In this document: positions 12,363-26,842 of the stretch, piece by piece
Position numbering within the stretch: the stretch's first letter is position 1
Layout: each line of letters opens with the position of its first letter
Assembly: GCA_947683625.1 (NCBI GenBank)
Contig: CANTUR010000834.1
Coordinates: forward strand, 372,001-436,000
Length of the DNA stretch: 64,000 nt
Reading direction: 5' to 3'
Origin: Mallotus nudiflorus
Lineage: Eukaryota > Streptophyta > Magnoliopsida > Malpighiales > Euphorbiaceae
Notes under the pieces: model-generated
The model's input: the letters and a program-made list of their open reading frames with translations, nothing else
Told to the model about the DNA's origin: nothing
Database searches by the model: none
Position numbers and translations under genes: made by a program

Positions 12363-13563
12363 ATGGCTCTAAAGAAGAAGATTGCTTAATATGCCTCTTC
12401 CTCCTCCAGAAGAGCTACCAAAGATCAACTTAAGAAGCAACCTCCTCTCTCCTACACTTCAACTTAATTTAGGGAAAGGCTTGCTTAATTCAAGGAAAGG
12501 AAAATTATTTCCTCTAGGTACAGGTCTTAAGCTACTTTAGAGAAGATGGGTTGTTTCAATAAGGTTAGGACCTTACATGACAATGTAGGTTTATATGATT
12601 TTACATTCAATGATTTTCCTACCCATCCCTCTTTGGTCCATGAATTTTTTTTCTTTCTATTGCTTGAGAACCCACCACTTTAATGCATAAAATCTTATGA
12701 ATAGCATGAGATTTAGATTGGGTAGGAGAGATAAATTCCTTACCTCTTAAGATTTTGATGGTATCTTTAATTTTAGATGGGGGGGTTTAACTTCTCCTAA
12801 TTCTTCTTCACTTCTCAACCCTTTTTGGACTTAACATGCTAAACCTAATGCAAAACCATTTGGAGGACACATAAAAGCATCTAATTTTGCTTCAAAATCT
12901 CTTTGGTATGTGCATAGGTTTATTACATACTCTATTCATACTAGGGGATTAAGTAATGAAGCTATTTCCTTTAATGATATTTTCCTTATTAAATGTCTTG
13001 TTGAAGGTATAAATGTTGAACTGGGAAGATGCCTTTAATTGAGGTTTTCATTAGCTAGTGATAGTGTTAGTGGTGCCTTAAGTATAAGAGGTTTTATCAC
13101 TAAAATTTCTCATCACTTTAGGATCAATTTAATCAACAATCCTTCCGTGCTACCTTCTTTCCTTAATAATAACCTCTTGAGAAACACTAGGAAATTCAAG
13201 ATTTTTGGAAACTGTTGGGTTTGGAAAGAAGAAATAGGAGATGAAGATGTTGACGAGGAGCTAGCACAAGACTTAGAAGATATTGAGCACATAGGTACTC
13301 TTGGACTTGAAGGTGTCTAAATTGAAGAAGAAATACCTCAAGAGCATGCTCCTCCTTAAAGTGTTGATGATGAGCCTGCTTGGGTTGGTGGATTTTTTTT
13401 TTATCATCTCTCCATTATTGAATCCAACTTCAACAATAGGTTTGATTAAGTGGACACAAGACTTAATCATTTTGAGAATAGGATGGATTACATGGTGTAT
13501 GATATTCATCAATTGTATGCTTATCATAACATACAATGCACTTGGACTCCTCCTCCTCCATAA
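12363..13563 (+). pseudogene. Additional ORF between pol and 3' LTR (env-like position), decayed
   Basis: The frame opens with ATG at 12363 (MALKKKIA, then ASSSSRRATKDQLKKQ), a serine- and basic-rich N-terminus typical of additional ORFs in Sirevirus and some Gypsy elements. Conserved-looking blocks follow: HDNVGLYDFTFNDFPTHPS near 12579, then KSLWYVHRFITYSIHTRGLS near 12900 and FNDIFLIKCLVEGINVELG near 12971. An acidic stretch (EEIGDEDVDEEL) lies at 13225-13265. Near 13435-13490 a heptad-like segment with VDTRLNHFENRMDYM precedes a TPPPP end and TAA at 13561. Stops and one frame change break it. The function of such proteins is unknown. They sit where env-like genes lie in SIRE elements, but I see no signal peptide or clear membrane anchor. 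Confidence 0.6.
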
Positions 13564-13748
13564 GACCATTTTTTTCTTCCTCTTTCATTAAGTTTATGTT
13601 TGGTTTATTTATTGTTTATTTTTGGTTTTTTAAGCCTTAAGATGCTAGTCTATTTTTTGTGTTTTTGCAATTGATATTTTAATATCATTATAACTCCACC
13701 CTTTTCTTTAATGCAATTTATCCTTTTTAAATTTCCTTTTGCATTTTG

Positions 13749-14644
13749 AAAAAAGGGGAGAAATAATTCAATTTGTATGTGTATTTAGTTGATTTCTTTA
13801 AGCGAGAAAATTGTTTTATATAATTTTGTTTATGTATGCCACAGATTTTATAAAGATTTGGTATATCTTTGTTTTCATTGTTTTAGTTCTTGGTCATTTA
13901 ATTCCTCTATGATTTTTTGTTCCTTTAGGTTCATTTCCCTTTATATCTCTCTCTTTTTTTTAGAAGAAACTATGTTTGTGATATGCTAAGTGCTAAATGA
14001 TCATGTATGTTAGCTAGCTAAGCTCTTTATGATCATGTGATAGTTAAACTTGTCAAGTGCTATATGTATTACTTTTGTGATGCATTTAAGTAGCACTACA
14101 TGCATATATATTTTGAAAATTATTTCCTTTAATTTCCTAACATTTTTTTTTCAAAATGATCATGTTATCATGTTTTTAAAACATTTTTTTATGTTAGGCA
14201 GTGTTTCTTTTTATTCCTCATTAAATTTGATGTTATTTTTATTTTTAACAAAAGGGGAATAAAATATTAAATTTATATTTCTTATCATGTCCAAAAAGGA
14301 GGAGAAATAATGAAATATATTTGTTAAAGGAGACAAATATTTTTCATTTCAATTGGAATCATTTTTTTCATCTCCTTTATGATTATTTAATATTTTTTTA
14401 AGAAACATGCTATGTCATCCTTATATATATGCTATGATATTTTTTTGTACTGATACACGATACATTTTATTGAATTTATACATATATTAAGGGGGAGGGA
14501 AATATTTTCATATATTGCATATATTTATTTTCAAAAGGGGAGATATTTTATATAGCACATATTTATTCATGCTAATTATTTGGCACTTGCACACAATTTA
14601 TTTAATTTTATCAAATTGGCTGTCAAAGCTAAAAGTGGGGAGAT
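13749..14644 (+). repeat. Series of polypurine tracts before the 3' LTR
   Basis: Purine runs recur on the + strand at 13749-13764, 14250-14266, 14293-14315, 14324-14340, 14489-14506, 14532-14546 and 14630-14644. The last one (AAAAGTGGGGAGAT) abuts the 3' LTR and is the expected plus-strand primer. The rest of this T-rich stretch has no supported gene. Confidence 0.7.
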
Positions 14645-15720
14645 TGTTGACCATTTGCATGATCAAACTCCTAATTTTGGACTTTGACAAACAATTTAGA
14701 CTCTAATAATTTCTTTCAAGTGTGTAGGAACTTATTTGTATTAAAATTATCAGTTCAAGTCCGGAAATACAAAATGCTATCATTACACTGTATTTTGGTG
14801 AATATAATATCCAAATCTTATACCTAAAGTATCTACAACTTTTATATGTAAAAAAAGACATTTTTTGGACTTACAGCGATCCCCTCATGAGCGTCTCATA
14901 AGCTGATCATAAGTACAAGCTTTGTGAGAGCAAAATTGAACAAAGGGACAGTGCCGCTCATGAGCACTATTCACTCATGAGCAGCTTGTGGGAGCAGTCC
15001 TAAAAGCTCCAAATGGTCATTTTTGAATCTAATGGCTAGTATCTTTGCTCCTTATGAGCTAGAACTTGCTCCTCACGATCTTGAGCAGCGTTTTGATATA
15101 AATAAGTCCAAGATGATTCAAAAATCAATAAGATACATTAGAGACATGTTTGATACATCAAAGAGCCATATTTTTTAGTGTTGATCTATATAAACACTCC
15201 ATTGAGTTCAATTGAAGTTTTAAGATACTTATTTACTCATTATACTCTCTTAAGCATTCAATTAAACTCTCAAAACTCTCTTCAATTTCATTTCATATTT
15301 CTATAACTCTTGTTAGAGTTAGTGAGTATTAGAATATATATTCTTATTATTCTATTTTCTAGGATTAAGAAATTAGGAAGTGAGATTCCATTCTAGTGGA
15401 ATTGGTTTAAGTGTTTACTATTGAAACACTTGGGATTTAGTTTTTGAGTGAGCCTTGAAAACTCAAGTTGTAAGGTTGTAAGAGTGAGCCATAATACTCT
15501 TGTGCAATCTCAATCTTATGAATAAGATTGTGGGTGATTGAAAATCCTAACTTGGGGATACGTTAGGTGGAGATGTAGGATTGTTGAGAATCTGAACTCC
15601 TTAAATTCTTGTGTTCATCATTCTTCCTTCTTAATATTCCTTCAATTCTTGCAAAGAATTATTTTAATTTTCTATTTTTATTCAATAGCCTTATTCACCC
15701 CCCCCCCTAAGTCATTTTCA
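14645..15720 (+). repeat. 3' LTR of the Sirevirus-like element
   Basis: It starts TGTTGACC directly after the purine tract and ends in ATTTTCA at 15720. TATATAAA is at 15187-15194, the CTCATGAG palindromes are at 14885-15090, and the C-run is near 15698-15707. It is the counterpart of 5228-6287. Confidence 0.85.
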
Positions 15721-15937
15721 TGGTTCACATTAGTCAAAGAAGCACACACATAATGATCCTACTTATGACTTAGAAATGGCAGCAATGGTGTTTGCACTTA
15801 AAATTTAAATGAATTATTTTTAGTGTAACTTATGAAATATACATAGATCATAAAAAAATAAATTATATTTTCCAATAGAAGGATCCAAATTTGAGACAAA
15901 GAAGATGGATCGATGTCGTGTCATTCATGTTTGCCTT
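15721..15937 (+). pseudogene. pol: Continuation of the Gypsy RNase H after the Copia insertion
   Basis: Reading from about 15727 the + strand gives KKHTHNDPTYDLEMAAMVFAL, the central RNase H block of plant Gypsy elements, which normally follows directly on the block left hanging at 5227. Further on, YIDHKKINYIF and DPNLRQRRW match the next conserved RNase H segment. Homology stops by about 15937, and no integrase follows. The join 5227/15721 therefore marks one ancestral Gypsy gene split by the 10.5 kb element. Confidence 0.75.
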
Positions 15938-16239
15938 TACGGGACATTATTAGTGTGATCTTGGGGCACACAGGCTTAGACGACCATTTACTAGATGTTA
16001 TTGAATAGAAGGGTTTGCCTAAATAGGCTTTGTAAATTGGATTCACCACCCGGCTTTCATAAGGAAAAGTAAATTAATAACTCACTTTCCTAACTAGAGA
16101 TTTTGAGTTCAAGAGGATTAGAACTTGCTTATCCTTTATCTTATTACACATTACTTAATTTGTCATTCCCTGACCTTAATTTTAGTTTAATGGTACATTT
16201 ACCATAACTGAATGTTAGTCAATTTAGATTGCATTAAAA
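15938..16239. other. No gene recognised
   Basis: This follows the point where Gypsy RNase H homology is lost. No integrase motif and no RNA gene were found. Confidence 0.5.
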
Positions 16240-17330
16240 ATGGAAATTGAAACATGAGATAGTTTGGATTTGGCAAGCATACATCACAAAATGAGCAAGT
16301 CAATAAACATTTACGAATCACGATCAATCAAATAGATAATGATGCAAACAAATAAGAAAGTACCAAATAACACAAAAGCATGCAAGAAATAATGATGTGA
16401 CCCTAGTTCCAAAGAGGAAGATTTCAAAATTTGTTCATGCTAATAAGGCAACTTTCATTCAAGAAAAAAGCAATTCATATAAATTCGTATTTTATGTAGC
16501 ATACTTTAGTATTTTGGCCATAACTCTCTCTAAAAAACTCAAATTGAGATTATTCAAGAGTATTTTAAAAGATAAGAAAGAGATCTAAAACTTTGATGGA
16601 GATATCCTAAGTTAATTCACTCTTATACCTGAGTTAAAAGTATGAAAGATTATTAGATCATGAACAAAACTGGGCAGACTGAATATACATCAGTAAATGG
16701 GTCATACTTCAGCCAATATTGATCAAAATGAAGCAATTTAACATGGTACTGTAAGATAACAACAAGGGATACAACTTTTATGTTTTGAGCTTGAGTCAAT
16801 TCGACCATCATCATATTGAAAAGTGTGCTACAAAAGTAAATCCGAATTTAACTAGGATTATATTGTCTTATTTAAGTTTAAGAAGGATTTTATTTTCTTG
16901 TTTAGTTAGGATATTAATTAGGTTTTATTTATGTTTTCTTTAAGCCTATATAAAGGTCTTATTTTATGTAACCTAGAGGGCAAGCAATCATGGATGATTA
17001 ATAAAATTTAAAGAGGATTCTCTTTGGCTACTTGTGGTTAACCATATGACAACTTTTATGACTTATCAATCTATCGTTCATGCAATATATTATGGTGTAT
17101 TTTTAATAACCTTTGTTGCTTATTTATTATTATTCAAAAGGTTAAAGTTTTGATATAGCTTTAGTTGTTTAGACTAACTAAACATGAGGTGAAGGTTCTC
17201 TATGTTTGAATTGGAACTTGATTTGAACTTTCCTTGAGAGCATGGGTTTGGGTTCATATTGAATAAGTTCCTAAAGTAGGTTGTCTAGTGGGTTCTCTAT
17301 TGGAACATTAACTCTTTGATAAAGACTACC
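16240..17330 (+). mobile_element. Probable degraded Gypsy-type LTR
   Basis: The stretch has the make-up of a plant LTR. A TATA box TATATAAA is at 16947-16954, a 5' untranslated-like part follows, and an AATAAAATTT polyadenylation-like signal is near 17001. Upstream, the phrase around AACTTTTATGTTTTGAGC (near 16773) is of a kind common in LTRs of plant Gypsy elements. No second copy lies in the window, and ends and target duplication were not found, so limits are approximate. Confidence 0.35.
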
Positions 17331-17339
17331 TTATTTGGG

Positions 17340-17790
17340 CTAAAATCATTACTAAATTCAAAGAGCTACATAAGGTTACTTCAAGGAGATGCTAGTTGTT
17401 ATGTCAAATGGCAATGCAATATGGAGAAATCCCTTTGCCTCTTACCACAATAGAGGAAGAAGTTAATGGGAGTGAAGCCCAATCAAGGAAGAGAGGGAAT
17501 AGCAAAAGTTAGAGTGATGAAATCATGAAGAAGAGCAAAGAGTTGATGGATGTTTTGAACAATAGGATTAGGAATATGATAATGGATTTGTCTCACGAGA
17601 TGGAGAAATTTGATAGGTATTGTGAAGTAAAGGCATAAAGATTGCAAGCTTAATTAGATGAAATATTTGAGCATATTCCTCAAAGTAAAATATCTAAGAT
17701 GGTTAATGATATAGTAAGAGATGTCATTGTTGCTTCATTCACTTCCCCTCCAAGTGTATTAAATGAGGGAAGTACACTATTCTTTAGTTT
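17340..17790 (+). pseudogene. Decayed ORF, unrecognised, possibly from a retrotransposon
   Basis: One + strand frame stays open except for about four stops over roughly 145 codons. It reads MAMQYGEIPLPLTTIEEEV, then a basic patch (SRKRGNSKS), then a lysine- and glutamate-rich segment (MKKSKELMDVLNNRIRNM) that may be a coiled coil. It follows an LTR-like region and may be an element's additional ORF or gag tail. I do not recognise the product. Confidence 0.3.
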
Positions 17791-17883
17791 AATTTTTGTT
17801 TTGCTTTGATTTCTTTTCATGCTTATTTAATTATTTTTCTTTAAATTAAGACACAACAAGGATTAAAGTTTATATAAACATAC

Positions 17884-19268
17884 TGAAAGAGTCCTAGAGG
17901 GGGGTGAATAGGACTATCAAATAAAAATGATAAATTAAAAGAATTATTTGCAAGAATTGAATGGAAGTTGAGAAGGAAGAATGAAGAACACAAAGATTTA
18001 ACAAGTTTGGATCCTATGTCTCCACCTAACTTGTCCCCAAGTTATAATTTTCTATCACCCATAATCTTATTCATAAGATTGATTATACACAAGAGTTTTA
18101 TGGCTCACTCTTATAACCTTTCAACTTGAGTTTTCAAGGCTCACTCAAAAACTAAATCTTTAGTGTTTCAATGGACAACACTTAAATCAATTCCTTTAGA
18201 AATATATCTCACTTCCATTCTAATCTATCTTAAGATTTAAGATGAAGAGAAATTCTATTTCTAACACACAACCAACTCTCACAAGAGTTTATACAAAGAA
18301 ATGAATTTTATAGGAGTTTAGAAAGCTTAATTGAATGCTTGAATGTGTAAAATGAATGAGAAAGTTTCTTAACCTCAAAAAAATCTTCAAAGGTCATATT
18401 TATACTTGAGAAAATCTAATTATAGCTATTAGAAATGATGATTTTCTTCCTAATATAATCCAAGTCTATTTGGATGAAAATTTAGACTTTTGAGTTGTAT
18501 TTGTACTACTCATGGTCGAGATATTGTCAATCCCAGTTGGGATGCTTCAAAACTAGACATTAGTAGCTATTTTAGTTTAAAATTTCTATGTCCTATTCAG
18601 GACATTGGATTGGGATTAGTTCTGTTAAAAAATGAATTTTTTTTATAGAAATTGATATTGGTCAAGACTGCTCTAGTCCAAGTTGAGATCATGACTTTTC
18701 AAGATTGAATATGATTGAATCGGCCTTAACTGTATTCATAAAAGTTATAACTAATTATCTTATCTTTCTATATCACTTTAAATCATCTCAATTAAACATT
18801 TGTATTTCAAGATATTTCTGAATTACTAAGAGTTGTGCAACCTAAAATGAAAGCTACATATATTGACTTCAATTGAATATTTGCCTACCCAAATGAGCTC
18901 AGATTTTGATAATTAAACTCAATTCAAAAAGCTTAAGATGTCTACTTTAAAAGTGAAGAAGATTAGTTTCTTATTATAAAGCTCTAAAGATGTTAAAAAT
19001 CCTTTTTGAATCTCAGAGGTCAAATTAACCCAAAAGCATAATTTATCAATTTAGGTTATGAGGTAACTCATAGCATCTCCTGATACTTCAGTTATAATAT
19101 TGAGATATTATACCTCACTAAAATAATTATAATGATAGTATTTTTTATTTATATACTTGAACCGATAATTTTAATGTAAAAGGTCTTACAAACTTAGTTG
19201 AAATCATTAGAATCAAAATTATTTGTCAAAGTCCAAAATTAGGACTTTGATCATGCAAATGGGCAATA
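17884..19268 (-). mobile_element. Solo LTR of Sirevirus-like type
   Basis: In reverse complement this segment starts with the CCATTTGCATGATCAAA(G)TCCTAATTTTGG words seen at the start of the Sirevirus LTRs at 5228 and 14645. It ends with the same TTCACCCCCTCTAGG-type terminus (17890-17910 on the + strand). It also contains the run of short phrases around CTCACTC and AAGTTGTAAGG seen near 6030 and 15470. No internal region is attached on either side. The 5-mer CATAC flanks it at 17879-17883 and 19269-19273. It differs enough from 5228-6287 to be a separate subfamily. Confidence 0.75.
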
Positions 19269-19273
19269 CATAC

Positions 19274-20018
19274 ATATTCATATTCATATATGCACACATG
19301 CATTGACATTGATACATATATGTTCATATTAATACATGCATTAATGTTAGTTCATTAATGTGCATATTCATTTATATATATATATATTTATTCACTTACT
19401 AAAGCCTTTTTGTTAACTCTGGACATAAGATTTTTTTAACTATATAATTACTGCATTAACTTCTTTACTGATGACCTTTTAACCTACATTAATGTAATTT
19501 GTTATTATTTTTCTTAACCACTAACACAATTTGAAAATAAAGTTTCAAGTATCTTACATGAGTTGTCTCAATAGGTGTTAATGTAATAGGAAGGCGATCT
19601 AAAGTAGGAAGTTCCTCATGAATCTCAATTTCATAAGCAAGATCAAGAACTGGAAACTCTAAGTTCACCTCATGGTAGAAGTCCTTAAGGATCACATCAA
19701 TGCTATAATGATAAAAAGTAGCCTCATCATGAGTACTAGAATCCTCGTGACCTCTCTTATAAGCCCACAAAATTGAATCAAAAATAAAAATGAAGGAAAA
19801 GATAAAATAAAATAACAAAAGAGTAAAACAATATCTTAGAGGTAATTGAGTGTATCTCATATGGTAGGGTATTTGGTTTAATAGGATATATACTATCAGG
19901 AATGATATATAGCAAGTGTGTCTGGATAAAGTGGATATGTGCACACTCCTCGAAAGGCTCTAAAAACATGTCATATGGAAAGCCTACCAATGAAAGCCCC
20001 AGGTCTCTACCATAGACT
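19274..20018 (-). pseudogene. Unrecognised minus-strand reading frame, part 1 (left of the nest)
   Basis: Two overlapping open stretches lie on the minus strand (19489-19944 and 19778-19990). One reads VYGRDLGLSLVGFPYDMF from about 20016 downward, then EECAHIHFIQTHL. The other ends with a charged segment with FYHEVNLEFPVLDLAYEIEI. A change between the two frames near 19780-19900 could be a frameshift or an intron. I do not recognise the protein. The frame appears to continue across the solo LTR into 32716-32830. It could be a host gene fragment or an element gene. Confidence 0.35.
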
Positions 20019-20763
20019 TGTTAGTGATATGCACTAGATTAAACATGTATGACTATGTTTTGACTTATGATTTTATTAATAAAAAGGCATTTTTGTTATC
20101 ATATTTTATTATGATAATTACTTGAATAATCAATTCTTCCTAAGGTCATCGAGTATGTGACTTGATAGTAAAACCCATAGATTAGATATGAGTTCTATAT
20201 AAATTATCCTTAGTCATTATAATATATGAAGGCTAGTATGGTGTTGACTGATGATTATGTTTTACTAATCATGAGTATGAGATATTAAGTCAACTCTAAG
20301 GTACTTATTTGAGAAATAATGTATTGGATTAACCCATCATGAGAATACTACATAAATAATTATTAAAAGTAAATCTCATCACAATAATTATTGATTTAGT
20401 CCTTTGACCTTGAAATCATTGTGGATTTTTACATAACTATTTTGTATTTTGACATAATCTAACATTATCTTTAACTGAATGATAAAATAGATTGTTGTTG
20501 GATATAACATGAGTTATGTGAGGAATGTGAGTGATTGAGAAAGCATTTGTCTCTTATTTAAAATAACTAAAATATCTATGGGCCCCTTGATAATATAGAT
20601 TGAGGAAAATGCATGGCCATGTTAAAGTGAATTGATAAAGAGTTGTCATTCTCACTCTACTTGGAATTAAGAAATAATATAATTGAATTGTATAAGGATG
20701 ACAAAAACTATGACTCATATTCAATCAAAATATCATGCAATAAAAGGACTATAATATTTACTG
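20019..20763 (+). mobile_element. Solo Copia-type LTR (family E), left part
   Basis: It begins TGTTAGTG at 20019 right after AGACT (20014-20018). It is interrupted at 20763 by the Gypsy element and resumes at 31922. The part 20090-20440 resembles 57120-57517 in order and wording (for example GTGACTTGATAGTAAAA and ATTATGTTTTACT). It also resembles family A LTRs more distantly, for example in TCCTTTGACCT near 20402. Confidence 0.6.
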
Positions 20764-23861
<3,098 letters not shown>

Positions 23862-23880
23862 ATATTTCCCCCTTATAAAA
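23862..23880 (-). other. Polypurine tract of the Gypsy element
   Basis: On the minus strand a purine run reading TATAAGGGGGAAATAT lies next to the 3' LTR, as needed for plus-strand priming. Confidence 0.75.
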
Positions 23881-23939
23881 ATTCATCCTCAAATTTCAAA
23901 TAAAAGTATAGAAAACAAGAATTCATCGAGGAAAAAGGT

Positions 23940-24286
23940 AAGGATAGGCCACTCACATCTCGGCTTCAGTCTCTCAAGTGTGCTCCTCCACGTTGTTGTT
24001 CCACCACAACACAGTGACCATCGGGATCTACTTCGAATGCAACTGACGAACTTGATACTCCACTGGCTCCTCCTCGCACGTCAGGCCTTTATTCACTTCC
24101 ATACTCTCAAGCTGTAACACGTGTGAAGGGGTCTGAAATATACTTCCTCAACATCGAGATATAGAACACAGGATGCACTTAAGATAAATTTAGAGGCAAA
24201 GCCAACTGATATGCAACCATGCCCACTCTCTCCAGAATCTCAAATAGTCCAATATACCTCGGTGCTAATTTCTCCTTCTTACCAAA
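23940..24286 (-). pseudogene. pol: Integrase C-terminus and degraded chromodomain
   Basis: After the integrase end (KVSLIKGVM at 24287) the minus strand still reads an APRYIGLFEILERVG-type block. It then reads LNLS and HPVFYISMLRKY, all standard for plant chromoviruses. Near 24065-23950 the block VRQLHSK, IPMVTVLWWNNNVEEHT and ETEAEM follows the pattern of the chromodomain. That domain binds methylated histone H3 and steers integration to heterochromatin. Stops lie within it. Confidence 0.65.
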
Positions 24287-25450
24287 TCACATCACACCCT
24301 TTATCAAAGACACCTTCAAAAATATAAAATCTCCAACTTGAAACTCCACATCTCTATGCCTCAGATTCGCATAGCTCTTATGTCTACTAGTTGTAGTCTC
24401 TAATCTCCTTCTAATCACAGTAACCTTCTCAGCTACATCCTGAACCATCTTAGGTCCAGTCAACACTCTCTCTCCAATCTCGTCCCAACACAAAGGAGAT
24501 CTACACTTTCTTCTATACGAAACCTCATATAGTGCCATCTTAATACTGCTATGGTAGTTATTATTATAAGCAAACTCTACAAACGGAAAATGATCATCCC
24601 AGCTACCTCCAAGATCCAATACACACATCCTTAACATATCATCGAGTGTCTGGATCATCCTTTCAAACTGACCATTTGTCTGAGGGTAAAAAGCAATACT
24701 AAAATCAAGTTTGGTGCCCATTGCTTCCTACAACTTCTACCAAAATCGAGAGGTAAACACTGAACCTCTATAAGATATAATGGACACAGGTACTCCATGA
24801 AGGCACACAATATGCTTAACATACAACTTAGCAAACTTAGCTATAAAATAAGTGCCTTTAACTAGTAGGAGTGAGCTAACTTAGTTAACCTATCCACAAT
24901 CACCCAGATGGAATTGTATCCATCCTTAGAATGAGGTAACCTAAGCACAAATCCATAACAACTCTCTCCCACTTCCACTCAGGAATAGGAAGAGGCTGAA
25001 GCTTCCCAAAAGCTTTCTGATGCTTAGCTTTTACCTGCTGACACATCAACCACTTAAAGACATAATCATTTATATCCTTCTTTAATCCATCCCACCAGTA
25101 CAAATCTCTGATATTGTGGTACATTTTAGTAACACCTAGATGTACGTTGTAAGCTATAGAATGCATTTCCTCAAGAATCTCTTCTCTCAAATTATCCATA
25201 TCAAGTACGCATAATCTACCACTAATCCATTAAATACCTTCGTCATTAAGTGTAAAATCAGTGAACTTCCCTACACAAACATTCTCCTCAAGCTCACCTA
25301 AAATAGGAACTTGGCCCTGAACTACCTTAATCCTATCTCTTAACACCGATCTGACTCTAAACTGAGCTAGCAATCCACCTGATTTGCTAATTTTCATCAT
25401 TATACCTTGATCCACTAATTCATGCAACTCTTCGATCAACAGTCTCCTCT
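24287..25450 (-). pseudogene. pol: Decayed Gypsy integrase
   Basis: The zinc-binding N-terminus is at 25199-24990. It has HSIAYNVHLGVTKMYHNI, then YWWDGLKKDINDYVFKWLMC, where the first cysteine of the CxxC pair is tryptophan. Next come QQVKAKHQKAFGKLQPLP and the catalytic core with several stops. From 24721 downward is FSIAFYPQTNGQFERMIQTL (with the catalytic glutamate) and the GKK- or GRKCRSPLCWDE-type block near 24510. The region 25439-25230 holds the RNase H to integrase linker. It would insert the element's DNA into the genome if intact. Confidence 0.85.
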
Positions 25451-26842
25451 CCCACTAATGTGAGCAAGACTACCTCAAGACTTCCTAATCAAAGCATCTA
25501 TTACCACACTATCCTTTCCTAGATGATAAAGAATATTGCAGTCATAATCCTTCAAGAGCTTTAACCATCTCCTCTACCTCAAGTTCAGATCTCTCTGCTA
25601 AAAAATGTACTTCAAGCTCTTGTGATATATGAAAATCTCACAAGTTACCCTGTACAGATAATGTCTCTAAATCTTGGGAGCAAATATCACTGCAGTCATC
25701 TCTAGGTTGTGAGTAGGATAATTCTGTTCATGCTTCTTCAACTATCTCAAAGCATAAGCTATCACCCTACCATTCTGTATCAACACATAACTTAGGCTGA
25801 GTCTGGAGGCATCACAATGCACAGTAAACTTATCTTCTCTATTAGACAAAGCAAAAACTGAACCTGTGGTCAGCTTCTCCTTTAATAACTAAAAACTATT
25901 TTCATAAGCATCTGACCACACAAACTTCACATTCTTCTGAGTTAGGCGATTCATAGGAGTTGTAATCCTCGATAAATCTTGCATAAATCTCCTATAGTAC
26001 CCATCCAAACCTAGAAAAATCCAAATCTTAATGACTGTTATCAGTTTAGGCCACTCAGACACTGCCTCAATCTTTTATGGATCAACTTGAATACTGTCTT
26101 TAGACACTGCATGTCCAAGGAATGCAACACTCTCTAACCAAAAATCACACTTCAAGAATTTAACATAAAGTTAATGTTCTCTTAGTGTCTGTAATACTAT
26201 CCTCACGTGATATACGTGCTCCTTTGTACTCTTCGAATACACCAATATATCATCAATGAAGACTACCATAAACTAATCCATAAATGGTATAATACCCTAT
26301 TCATAAAATGCATAAAAGCAGTTAGTGCATTAGTCAACCCGAATGACATCACTAGAAACTCATAATGGTCATATCGAGTTTAGAATGCCATTTTAATAAC
26401 ATCGGTCTCACTGATTCATAACTAATGATAACCAGACCTCAAGTCAACCTTGGAAAATAACTATACACCTTAAAGTTGATCAAAAAAATCATCTATCCTC
26501 AGAAGAGGATACTTGTTCTTCACTATCACCTTATTCAACTCTCTATAATCAATGCATAATCTCAGTGTACCATCCTTCTTCCTTATAAAACAAGACTGGT
26601 GCACCCTAATGAGAAACACTAGGTCTAATGAAACCCTTGTCTAACAAATCCTGCAACTGTTCCTTTAACTCCAATTCTGCAGGAGCCATTTTATAGGGCA
26701 ACATCGAAATAGGAGTTATACCTGGAACCATATCTTTGCAAAACTCGATATCTCTATAAGGGGATAAACTTGGTAACTCCTTAGGAACAATGTTAGGAAA
26801 CTCATAAGCTATTGGAACATCTGTGAGAGATAAATTCTCCAC
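25451..26842 (-). pseudogene. pol: Decayed Gypsy reverse transcriptase and RNase H
   Basis: RT begins at 26842 with a linker and the block SLSPYRDIEFCKDMVPGI, followed by YKMAPAELELKEQL and LLDKGFIRPS, ending near 26606. Downstream, KKDGTLRLCIDYRELNK (about 26584-26530) and YPLLRIDDFFDQL are clear. The fingers and palm continue with SKVDLRSGYH near 26450. The usual YIDDIL catalytic box is damaged around 26250. RNase H is seen as FTVHCDASRLSLC near 25825. Stops, many as TAG, occur throughout. Confidence 0.85.

Larger units (their letters stand above)
5228..15720 (+). mobile_element. Sirevirus-like Copia retrotransposon, 10.5 kb, nearly complete but decayed
   Basis: The element has two LTRs that begin with the same TGTTGACCATTTGCATGATC and end in a run of C followed by a short tail. 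It has a degraded tRNA-Met primer site, gag with a zinc knuckle, Copia-order pol (protease, integrase, RT, RNase H), an additional sense ORF between pol and the 3' LTR, and a final purine tract. A long gap between pol and 3' LTR holding an extra ORF, several purine tracts, and LTRs ending in TTCACCCCCCCC are known traits of the Sirevirus (SIRE/Maximus) branch. Flanking 5-mers TGCTT (5223-5227) and TGGTT (15721-15725) look like a target duplication with one change. Numerous stops make it non-autonomous. Confidence 0.85.
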
